Source: Paraburkholderia dilworthii (lineage in GTDB: Bacteria; Pseudomonadota; Gammaproteobacteria; Burkholderiales; Burkholderiaceae). From it: DNA of 64,000 nucleotides. Made by a program: the position numbers and the translations under genes. The DNA lies in NCBI RefSeq assembly GCF_000472525.1, contig NZ_AWZT01000020.1, forward strand, positions 1 through 64,000, given 5' to 3'. The notes beneath the pieces are model-generated. The model saw only the letters and a program-made list of their open reading frames with translations. It was not told the DNA's origin and ran no database searches. Positions 9,534 to 18,600 of the stretch are shown here, piece after piece (position 1 is the first letter of the stretch; each line of letters begins with the position of its first letter).

Positions 9534-10475
9534 CTAGCCCGGAATCAGGCCCAAGCCACGTTGATAAGCATCCTCGAATCGATCAAGTCCGTTGCAGCCG
9601 CCGTTCACCAGACTGCGTGCCAGACGCATATCGCCGGCGAGCAGCGCGGTCTTAATCTGCAATTCCTTGTCAGAGAGGAACCGAGCCAAGACGTCGGCCG
9701 CAACCCCAACATCGCCTGCGCGCTCGGGGTCGCCTATCAGATCAACCGGCTGCATAAGCCGTGGCCCGTAAGTGGCGTAGTTGTGCCGCCCGGTCAGTTG
9801 GACAAACCCCCGTCCCTTGAACGTCGCGCCATCGGGCGCGCCAAGGTTGCCGAGATCGCGGCGGTAGTCGTAAAGATCGAAGGGATGCCCTGCAGGCGAC
9901 GTGTTGTACCGCGATTGCCCTTCGCTGATAGGCGCAAAGCATTCGACCTCGGCGCGCACGGTCGCGAGCGCCATAAGGATCATCGGCTTGTCCGAGACCT
10001 TATTGCTGACGAGCGACGATAAAACGGGCGGCAAATTCGCCTTGATGTTACCAATCGGGGTCGCCGGAAACATGCGGCTCACCACTTCGACGGTTACCTC
10101 CGCGACTGGCGAAGGCAAGGCGTTCGAATCGACCAGTCCGAGTGCGAACATTGTGCGCGGCCCGGTGACCCCGTCGGGCAACAGTCTTTCACTCTTCTGG
10201 AATGCAAGCACGGCCGCGACCGTGCCCTGCCCATACTCGCCATCGATCGCGCCAGGGTTGAAGCCGTGCTGAAGGAGCGCTTGCTGGAGGTGCCCAATAT
10301 CATCGCCAGTGTCGCCTTGAGGAAGCGATTCTCTGTCCACGGCTGTCTCCGTAAGAGGACCACTTCGGCGATCGCCATAAGTGGATATTCGTTCGGTACC
10401 GGCTACTTCGCTGCGATCTATCATCGATGCCATGGCTGACCAAAGAATTCGATTTGCCGATGCGCGACATGCCAT
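9534..10475 (-). CDS. Peptidoglycan-binding, GH19 (chitinase/endolysin)-like hydrolase
   Basis: 313 residues. A PG_binding_1 domain spans about 56-114 (HLQQALLQHGFNPGAIDGEY, then AVLAFQKSERLLPDGVTG). A glycoside-hydrolase 19-like lysozyme/chitinase fold follows from about 130 to the end, with VRAEVECF (catalytic Glu candidates) and the family hallmark KGRGFVQLTGRHNYATYG. Similar proteins are phage endolysins and bacterial muramidases that cut the glycan strand of the cell wall. No signal peptide is visible, so export would need a holin-like route or the membrane proteins encoded just downstream. It is the first gene of the four-gene operon. The N-terminal 40 residues have no motif and the true start may be a little downstream. 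Confidence 0.75.
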   Translation of the reverse strand: MACRASANRILWSAMASMIDRSEVAGTERISTYGDRRSGPLTETAVDRESLPQGDTGDDIGHLQQALLQHGFNPGAIDGEYGQGTVAAVLAFQKSERLLPDGVTGPRTMFALGLVDSNALPSPVAEVTVEVVSRMFPATPIGNIKANLPPVLSSLVSNKVSDKPMILMALATVRAEVECFAPISEGQSRYNTSPAGHPFDLYDYRRDLGNLGAPDGATFKGRGFVQLTGRHNYATYGPRLMQPVDLIGDPERAGDVGVAADVLARFLSDKELQIKTALLAGDMRLARSLVNGGCNGLDRFEDAYQRGLGLIPG

Positions 10476-10522
10476 TGGTATCGGATTTGATGACCCCCTG
10501 CACTAGCGATGGACCTTGGTCG

Positions 10523-10558
10523 CCCCGGACTGCCCGTCTGATGGGTCGACGTCCGGGG
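10523..10558 (-). promoter_or_regulatory. Hairpin in the leader of the peptidoglycan-hydrolase operon
   Basis: CCCCGGAC and its exact complement GTCCGGGG flank a 20-base loop that itself contains CCC/GGG pairs. It lies 48-83 bases upstream of the operon's first start codon. It has no T-run, so a terminator is unlikely; an operator or leader structure is possible. No experimental parallel is known to me. Confidence 0.3.
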
Positions 10559-11569
10559 GCATCCTTGGCTTTTCGGGTGCGCCAACTGTGACGTCGTTTA
10601 GGCGTTGTTCACCATTAACCCGCGTGATACGCGACGGTCCCTGAAAACGAACAGCTATGGTCGGATCTGAACACTTGCGGAGAAATATAGAGCACCCTTG
10701 GCCTAAGTGTCAGGGTGCAATTCCATCCATTTCCGCCACTGTTCCGTGGGAATGAGCCTTGGACAAGTATCTACAGCTCAGACACAGTGCCCTGTCCTCA
10801 TCTTGATTTCCGAGTCTCTGCTTTTGACAGCGACTTCGGGCGACTAGCGGGTGTCGGTGTCAATTGCGGAGTCGACCCGGAAGTGTCCGAGCGGCGATAC
10901 CGGCGAACGGTCGCTAATGGCCGATGTTGTTGAAAAGTCGCTGCGCTACTATTTCAAATCGCCGGTGAAAAAATCGACCTCTCAGGTCGGTTCCAAACCG
11001 CTCGCGAACGCCGGCTAAGGGCAAGCGGATTCCGGTGACCTTGAGGTTCGCGAATGCGGCCCGCAGCGAGCAGGCCTAACATAGGATGGAACCAAATACT
11101 TTCGCCATCGATCTGTTGGACGCGGCCGTTGACGAGGGCGGAGCGGCCGTCCCATCGACCAGCGCGAGCACGCCGGCGAGGTCCGTTGATGGCCGGACCC
11201 GGAAGTTCGGCCGGCGCGGTGATCTCCGCAGCCTCGCGTCGGGGGTCCTGCTTCTGTAGTCGACCCTAAACGGCCCGTTGAGCAGCGCGACATATTGGCC
11301 GCTCTTTGAGCTTAAGCGGCGTGCGTCGAGTCACACCGGGCGGCAGAGTTCGGCAACCCCCGACGTTGTTCCGCCCGAATTGAGCGGGCGCTGACGTCTT
11401 CTCTTTCTTGTCGGCAATACCTATCCTCTTCTTTAATGGCAACGGCCGACAGCACGCCGTAGCCTGAGATGCTGTTTTCACATGTCTCGCTGGCTATGAA
11501 AGCATTTCGATCTCGCGCGCCGATCCGTCTTCATGGAAGTCAGCCGCAGTATATCGTCCGGGGATCAAT
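10559..11569. other. Divergent intergenic region between the two arms of the envelope block
   Basis: About 1 kb separates the minus-strand protease operon from the plus-strand hydrolase/CHAT arm. No convincing gene is seen. It must hold promoters for both arms, but no strong sigma-70 pair was recognised. The size and divergent layout would allow joint control by one regulator; none is encoded here. Confidence 0.4.
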
Positions 11570-13852
11570 ATGCTTTTCAAAAGAGTTTTCGGGTTCGCCG
11601 TACGGACGGTTCCTTTTCTGTGCCTGCAGAGTTGCTTTCGAAAGTATGCGGACTTCTCGGGCCGTGCGAGCCGGCAGGAGTTCTGGTGGTGGCTATTGAC
11701 GCTCTTTTGCGTGTCAGACCTCACGGAGTTGCATCGGCTGTTCATGCTCCCTGCAATGGCGATGCTAATCCCGACGGCCGCGGTAGGTGTTCGACGACTA
11801 CACGACAGTGGTTTCAGCACGTGGTGGCTGCTGATCATTTCAGTGCCGATCATCGGTTGGGTAGTTTTGTTTGTTATGTTCATGCTCAAAGGCACCAGGG
11901 AAGCGAATCGGTTTGGTCCACCTCCAATACTTAACCGCCAACCAGTCCATGAGCCTTCTTACGATGAAGCAAAAATGCACTCGGACCGCGCGCTCGTAAG
12001 CGCCGGCGTCGAACTGTCTAAGAAGGCCAGCGAGGATGGCGGGCCGCAGCCAGCCTCCCGACGTGGTCAAAGGAAATCGACGGCGCTAGGGGACGCGATC
12101 ATTCTCGTGCACGGTACGTGGGCCAACGACGCTACATGGATCAACGATACAAGCACCATTTCATTGACGCTGAAGGCCCAGATTGCGGGCGCCACGGTTA
12201 TTCCATTCAGGTGGTCCGGCCGGAACTCCCCAAAAGCTCGATCCCAGGCGGGCAACGAACTAGGCGAGCTCGGCGCGAGCCTCTACGCGCAGGGTTTCGA
12301 AACAATCTGGCTTATCGGACACAGCCATGGCGGGAATGTCGCATTGCTTTCCTTGCGGAATGCGGCCATGCGAGAAGCCGCAGCTGGCATATGCTTTCTA
12401 GGAACGCCCTTCTTGAACGTGAGGCCGCGACCGGTCGAGCGCTTCTCAAACGTTGTTACTCAAACAATGTCCTGGATGGCGTTGTTCCCTGGCTACTTGC
12501 CATACGGCGCGATGGCGCTAACGACATTCTTAGGGACTTTAAGCGCCTTCGCTGGCGGGTTTATGCTGTTTTTGGGCAACGCCATGCTGGTTCTGGTCTA
12601 TCTGATCCTTCGCCCGCGGATCCGGAGGGTTGTCCACCGCCACTTGCAGGCATTCCTCGTGCGCGCCCAGGATTCCACCTTCAGACGGCTCTCTGCGCCT
12701 AACCCCGAATGTCCCTGCCTCATTGCATACATAAGCTGGGACGAAGCTGGATTCGTTCTACGGACGTTTGACAAGCTGACCTTACTGCCGTGGAAACTTT
12801 TCGCACTTGCGGCACAGTTCGTCTCCCTGGTAGTCGCCGGATCGATAGCGGCTTTCTTCTGTGCAACGGTAATACACGACTCAACCGTTCTCAATCTGCA
12901 TTCAAGTTCGCTCTTGACGGAAATCGGGACGATGCTTCCTCTCATGATTCTTGTTTCACCGATCGTGATCACGCCCATAGTCGCATTTCTCAGGGGAAAC
13001 CCGGTTGCGTTCGGATATGAGGGAATGCTTGGCGCTGCAACGTTGCATATCGAACCGTCGCATATTCCGCAATGGGCAATGCGAGGTGCTCACGAACAGT
13101 TCGTCGCATTGTCGACGCCGGGGCTGCGAGGGCTTCGCCACTCAAGCTTTTACGATAACGACACAGTTATTCATGCTTGCGCCGACTGGATACTCAAAAA
13201 AAGAAATCAAGCGGAGCTTCCGGACGTCAGGCCCTCTGTGCCATCCTCCGTCCCAAAAAAGTCTGCACCGAAGAAGAAGTTGCTCGCTTTTGCAGCGATT
13301 TTTGTTGCGCTGTTGGGGGTCAACGAGTGGAGAATGATGAACGAAATTAGAGAAGCCTCCGTGCTCAAGTTCGACGAAGAGCAGAATTCTGCACTCCTTG
13401 GCAACCACGCTGTCCCGCTTCTCGACGTTGACAAAGATATGCCCGGATCGGAAAGGGACATGGGCGTCGACACGGTGCCTAGCGAAACGATCGACCCCAA
13501 GTTCGTCATAAAGAAAGACGAAACATGCATCGTTGAGGGTAGGTTCTCGTTCAGTAACTGGGGAACGACAGTCGGAATCGCCCTACACAACACAACTGCG
13601 GCTGAATATACAGGTTCCGACTTCGATGCCAACACGCCAAACCACCTCAAACGCGTCTATGGTTTCTTCAATGAAAAACTTTATAACGGAATCTGGGAGT
13701 GGTACAGCGCAAGAGGTACTGAGGTACGCTTCAGTCGCGTAGTTCTGAACGATTTCGATGCGCCGGGAACATTGCTGATCAAAATCTGGAACGAAAGCAG
13801 GGATCCAGTTCACATTCGAGGAACCGTGAACGTCGCGTGCGGCAACGGCTAG
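11570..13852 (+). CDS. Membrane DUF805-alpha/beta-hydrolase fusion
   Basis: 760 residues in an unusual arrangement. Residues about 23-118 match the DUF805 membrane domain (ADFSGRASRQEFWWW, RRLHDSGFSTWW, KGTREANRFGP). Residues about 170-300 form an alpha/beta-hydrolase with the oxyanion-hole motif IILVHGTW and nucleophile S252 in GHSHGG. Several hydrophobic segments follow (about 305-345, 420-470), then another hydrolase-like or lid region and, after a hydrophobic segment near 573-588, a C-terminal domain of about 150 residues. A lipase or esterase acting at the inner membrane is likely. The chosen ATG has a GGGG-containing purine run eight bases upstream. The gene starts the plus-strand arm next to a second hydrolase and the CHAT protein. 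DUF805 joined to a hydrolase is not an arrangement I recognise. Confidence 0.75.
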   Translation: MLFKRVFGFAVRTVPFLCLQSCFRKYADFSGRASRQEFWWWLLTLFCVSDLTELHRLFMLPAMAMLIPTAAVGVRRLHDSGFSTWWLLIISVPIIGWVVLFVMFMLKGTREANRFGPPPILNRQPVHEPSYDEAKMHSDRALVSAGVELSKKASEDGGPQPASRRGQRKSTALGDAIILVHGTWANDATWINDTSTISLTLKAQIAGATVIPFRWSGRNSPKARSQAGNELGELGASLYAQGFETIWLIGHSHGGNVALLSLRNAAMREAAAGICFLGTPFLNVRPRPVERFSNVVTQTMSWMALFPGYLPYGAMALTTFLGTLSAFAGGFMLFLGNAMLVLVYLILRPRIRRVVHRHLQAFLVRAQDSTFRRLSAPNPECPCLIAYISWDEAGFVLRTFDKLTLLPWKLFALAAQFVSLVVAGSIAAFFCATVIHDSTVLNLHSSSLLTEIGTMLPLMILVSPIVITPIVAFLRGNPVAFGYEGMLGAATLHIEPSHIPQWAMRGAHEQFVALSTPGLRGLRHSSFYDNDTVIHACADWILKKRNQAELPDVRPSVPSSVPKKSAPKKKLLAFAAIFVALLGVNEWRMMNEIREASVLKFDEEQNSALLGNHAVPLLDVDKDMPGSERDMGVDTVPSETIDPKFVIKKDETCIVEGRFSFSNWGTTVGIALHNTTAAEYTGSDFDANTPNHLKRVYGFFNEKLYNGIWEWYSARGTEVRFSRVVLNDFDAPGTLLIKIWNESRDPVHIRGTVNVACGNG

Positions 13853-14244
13853 TAGTTCGGCAGCCCGCTTGTTGACTTGCGCCTGCCTTGAAGCTTTGCC
13901 GATGCGTTGCCGAGCACGCAGAAATAGTCGTGGCCGTCCTTTTCAAGCGCGAACGCCTATTCGATCAAAAGCGCACGGCGCCGCGGGACGCGATCTTTAT
14001 CCGGACGTATTGTCGCAAGTGCTGACCGTCGGTCATGGAAAGACGTCATTGGTAGCACAATTTTTCGCGTACATGTGTGTGCTAGCCGACATTGATTTGC
14101 CGCATACCCGACACAGAAAGCCTATAACTGATCAGATGATAGTTTGCTAGGCATCAACTGCGGACCATGCGTTGAGTTGATAGTCCTTGCGGCCAACCCA
14201 GGGTTCCATTTCCAGCCTGCGCTTAAGAACGTTCGGGGATACGT
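13853..14244. other. Intergenic stretch without a supported gene
   Basis: About 390 bp between the two hydrolase genes. One short frame on the plus strand shows no motif and no ribosome-binding site. The gap argues that the second hydrolase gene has its own promoter or a long leader. No terminator was recognised. Confidence 0.35.
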
Positions 14245-15582
14245 ATGAAGACGCTTTGGTTGATGGCAACTGCATTTCTGGCCATGACTCTAGCTACCGC
14301 CCTGCCCGGCTTGGCTGAAGAGAAAGCCAACGACAGCTATTTCGTCCACAGCACCGGAAACAAAGCTAATTCACTGGTCATCTTCGTGCATGGCGTATTA
14401 GGTGATAGCCGTGATACTTGGCGTCGCTCTCCAAGCAGCGTGGGTTGGCCCGAGTTGCTCGCCGCGGATCCCGCAATGCCTGGCGTCGACACCCTCGCAA
14501 TTGGTTTCAAGTCCGCGCCTCTCAACTCGTCTTCCAACATCGAAGAACTCGCAAATCGCTTGAGTCAAACGCTGGTAGATCAGCGCATTTTCGAGCGCTA
14601 TGACAACGTCGCCTTCGTGGCTCACAGTATGGGCGGACTTATCACTAAGCGCGCCGTTCTGATTCTGCGCACCAAGGCGCCCGAATCGGCCACTCGTATC
14701 AAGGCCGTCATTTTTCTCGCCACCCCCGCGGAAGGATCGGACAAAGCCGCGCTTGCGAACTGGCTCAGCGCCAATCCGCAGTTCGGCGATATGCGCCCGG
14801 CGGACCTTAATTCGTTTTTGCAATTGTTAGATAACGACTGGAGCTCGATGCTGCGCCGCAGGGAACTGGCTTCTCCCTATCCGAGGTCGTTTTGCGCGTA
14901 TGAGACTCAATCGACCGCACTTTGGAAGGTGGTGCCGAGGTCGGCCTCGGAAAAGGGCTGTGACGATACGCCGATCGCCTTCGACCGTACGCACTCCAGC
15001 ATAGCGAAACCCACAGGCCGCGACGACGAGGTCTATCGCTATGTTTTTGCACGCCTTGCGGACGGCTTCGATCCCAAGCTCATCAAGCAGCATGTGCTCG
15101 TCGAAATTCAACGCATCGACGGCAAATTACTCGGCCCCACAGACTTCCTGCGCAGCGGTGAACAATATTCGATTTCCGTTAAGGCCATTCGTCCGGCATG
15201 GTTCTATGTGTTTGTCAGGGACAGCACTGACAACGTGCAACGTTACTATCCGACTGGCACTGACAAGCAAGACGCAAAGCGCCGTACGATCAGGGTGCCG
15301 GAGCACGCCGATTTGTTCGTCACGCTCGATCGTCACCGAGGCACTGAGCTTATTTATGTGTTCGCGCTCGATCAGCGCGACGAGAAGCTAGAACACGCTG
15401 CGACTCAGGTCGGCTCCAGCACCAACGTCGCAACAGGCCACGCGACGAAAAAGGTCCTGCTCGAAGCGGCAAAATCGCGTGGTGGCACAATTGAGAAGGG
15501 CAAGGTGGGGCGGGTTTCGTCATCGAGTCTGAGCGAGTTCGGCCAGGACGTGGCCGCGTTTTATCAACTCGAACATCGCTGA
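14245..15582 (+). CDS. Secreted alpha/beta-hydrolase (lipase-like) with DUF4384-like C-terminal domain
   Basis: 445 residues. A signal peptide covers about 1-24 (ending PGLAEE). An alpha/beta-hydrolase core follows, with oxyanion motif VIFVHGVLGDSRDTW (about 45-59) and nucleophile S128 in AHSMGGL, like PGAP1/LipA-type serine esterases. Residues about 285-370 resemble DUF4384 (SGEQYSISVKAIRPAWFYVF, then a YYPTG turn), a beta-sandwich often attached to caspase-like and kinase signalling proteins. The next gene encodes a caspase-like CHAT protein 73 bp downstream on the same strand, so the two are probably co-transcribed. I infer that the DUF4384-like tail is the contact or control region and that the hydrolase attacks an envelope lipid or ester. 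The substrate is unknown. Confidence 0.78.
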   Translation: MKTLWLMATAFLAMTLATALPGLAEEKANDSYFVHSTGNKANSLVIFVHGVLGDSRDTWRRSPSSVGWPELLAADPAMPGVDTLAIGFKSAPLNSSSNIEELANRLSQTLVDQRIFERYDNVAFVAHSMGGLITKRAVLILRTKAPESATRIKAVIFLATPAEGSDKAALANWLSANPQFGDMRPADLNSFLQLLDNDWSSMLRRRELASPYPRSFCAYETQSTALWKVVPRSASEKGCDDTPIAFDRTHSSIAKPTGRDDEVYRYVFARLADGFDPKLIKQHVLVEIQRIDGKLLGPTDFLRSGEQYSISVKAIRPAWFYVFVRDSTDNVQRYYPTGTDKQDAKRRTIRVPEHADLFVTLDRHRGTELIYVFALDQRDEKLEHAATQVGSSTNVATGHATKKVLLEAAKSRGGTIEKGKVGRVSSSSLSEFGQDVAAFYQLEHR

Positions 15583-15655
15583 GATCGACCAGAGGCACCT
15601 CGCGGTGCGTCGCTGGCGAGTCTGAGCTGTGCGGCAGCAGCAGAGGTGAGACCAC

Positions 15656-18600
15656 ATGAACGACGCATCGATCCAACGGGGCAGGCCCTGGACGCTCAAG
15701 CTTCAAAAGGCGGCGGGGGTGGTCGTGCTATGCGTAGTCTCGCTCTTTGCAGTGTCCGCTTTCGCTCTAGTCGACATGAAAAACGGCAACTATTCTAACG
15801 AATGGGTCGATCTGCTGTCACCCCGCAAGGACGGCTCTCTCGTCGAAGGCCGCGGATCGATCTTTGATCTTCGGGTCTCGCGCTCGTACAACAGCCGAAG
15901 CCTGTACGACGGCATCTTCGGCTTTGGATGGTGCTCGGACTTCGAGACGATTGTCCGTCCCACGGCTGAAGGAAATGTCATCGTTGAATGGTGCGGTGCC
16001 GGAAAGATAGAAACGTTCCAGCGCGCGGATTCCTCCCCGGAAGAGGTATCCGCTATGGCAGTGAAAATCGCTAACTCGCTCAAGGCGATCCAGGAAAAGG
16101 ACAGTACAAGTGTCTCATCGCTGATCGGGGGCTTTGTGCCGAACGCCTGGAACGCGCTGAAGACAAAACTGATCGAGGACGAGGAGCTTCGCACGCTGTG
16201 GGCGCTGCGCCTCGGCGTCGCCACGCCGGTACTTCCAGGCACGGTTCTAAAGCGGTTCGGCTCGGGTTCGGCCACCGTTTCTGTTGTCATGGATGGCTAC
16301 GTGTTCGTTCCCGGAGATGGCAAACAATATCGTTTCGACAAGAATGGTCAGTTGCAGGAGGCGCGCGACGCATCGAGCATCTCCTTGCGCTTCACGCGCG
16401 GCAACGGCCACATCGAGCGCGTCGAGTCGTCGGACGGGCGGGCGCTTGTCTTCACTTTTTACTCGGACGGCAAGGTCAAGAAGATAGAAGGACCGGGCGG
16501 CATCGCCGTCGACTACAGGTATCAGGACGGTAACCTGACTGGCGTCAGGAACGCGTGGCTGAACGTCTATCGCTTTGAATACGATGACCTGCACAACCTG
16601 ACCAAAGCAATATGGCCTGACAAGACCTATATTGAGCTTCGCTATGACAGGGAGCATGATCTGGTGGCCGGCTTTCGCGATCGAGAAGGCTGCTTAGAAG
16701 ACTACTTGTATGAAACAGGCGATCCATATCATTACATGACCTTCGTGCTTAAGACATGTGCAGACGGCCGCGTGATCGCAAGGAACAGCTACGAATTCAG
16801 GCATACTAAGAGGCCTGATGGCGACTACGCGCTGACTTACGTCAGGGCGAAGAGCGACTGGGAGATGCGGACGTCCGATACGGCGATTTACTATGATTTA
16901 GACGGCCGTCCCGTGAAGACCATAAGAAACGCCGACATAGCGACTTTCAGCTACGATGATCGCGGTCTACTGGCGAAGCGAAGCATGGGCAACAAGGAGT
17001 GGGTTTTTCAATACCCTCCTGATGCATCCGTGCCGGACATGGTCATCGAAAACACGCTTGATGACCAGCGAACCGTCGTCGGGAGCCGCCGCTTCTATTA
17101 TGATCCATGGCCAGCTCCCTATGGAACAACCGAGCCCATTCCCGCCTCGGCCTCCAGCCGAATGCCCGACCCCCTCAGTCCCGTTTTTCAACAACAGCGC
17201 GCAAGCGACCGCCTCTCGGAAGCAGCGCAAACGCTGGCTCGCTGGGACGAACAACTTGCCCGGGGTAAGGATCACAGTGGCCGGACCGCACTCGCCGCGC
17301 TCGCGATGACGCTGGGTGCTGATTGCGCTCGTCAGCAAAATTTACAATGTGCGTTGACTTCGTTCGATCGCGCGATATCAATCGCGAGCGCCAACCATCT
17401 GACGGAGACGCACTATCATGCGCTCGAATGGAAGGCCCGCGTCTACATGAAGAGCGCTCTTCCGGCGGACGCAATTATGCCGTTGCGGCAAGCCATCGAC
17501 CTGATCGACGGGACCAAGGCACGTGGCTCTACGGACGAGATTCAACTCGTTCGCTATCTGATCGAGGCCTATAAGGTCGCCGAGCAGTATTCGAAAGCCT
17601 ACGAGACACTTGGCCGTCTGTCGGCACTTGGCTTCACGGATGAACAATACGAGGACCTGAAGGCCGAGATATACACGGACGTGGGGCTGTATCAGCTTGC
17701 ATTGACTTCCTATCGCGCCTCCCTTTCGCTTCTACTGGTCGCGATCGATCGTCGCAGGTTTGACACCGAGGAACTGATTGCTAGCGTCGCAGATGTGTTC
17801 TACCAGATGGGTGACCCGGACAAAGCGATTGCGGTGTTGGACTCCGAACTGGCGATCCACATGGCGAGCGAGCGGCCGTCCAACGGAAGTGGCTCGCTGA
17901 TGTCGTCAAAGGCGCTCTATCTGACGCAGGCACGGCGGTATAGCGAAGCGCTCAAGGTCATCGGAGAAGCCATCGACGCGTTGCAGAAGGAACATGCGAG
18001 CGACATGCGGCTGGGCGATGCGTTCAACAACCAGGGCATCCTGTTCAGCTGGCTTGGCAATGAAGATCGAGCCGCGCAAATATACAGGCAGGCAATCGTC
18101 CTTCAATCCCGCAATACGACCGGCCGCCTCGCCGCCGCCTCGACGATGGCGAACCTGGCGGTCTCGTATCGAGGCCTCGGCCGGTATCGTGACGCAGTCG
18201 ATCTACTCAATCAATCCCTCACCATACGGCGCAGTTCGTTTCCGTCGGGGCACTGGCTTATCGGCAAAACGCTCTGCGAGATTGGGGAAACCTATCGGCA
18301 ATCCGGAGATTTGCAGCTTGCGCATCGGAACCTCGCGCAGGGCAGCGCAAATCTGCAAGAGGCACTCGGATTCAGTAATTCGCGCTTTGCGTTGTGCCTC
18401 GATTCGCTAGGGAAGACCGAGCTGGCAGAAGGCAACTTCGCCTCGGCACGCGCCGATATCAGAAACGCGCTTCAGGTCGCCATCAGAACTGGCGATCCCG
18501 AATCCGTTTGGGCAGCCGAACGGAGCATGAGTCAATTGCTCCAGCACGAGAAACGACCAGATCTCGCGATCTTTTTCTCCAAGGAGGCCATCGGAAACAT

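Noticed and set aside
9258..10022. Long plus-strand frame (254 residues) across the peptidoglycan hydrolase and membrane protein genes
   Set aside because: Antisense shadow of two genes with clear domains; its product is Arg/Pro-rich with no protein character.
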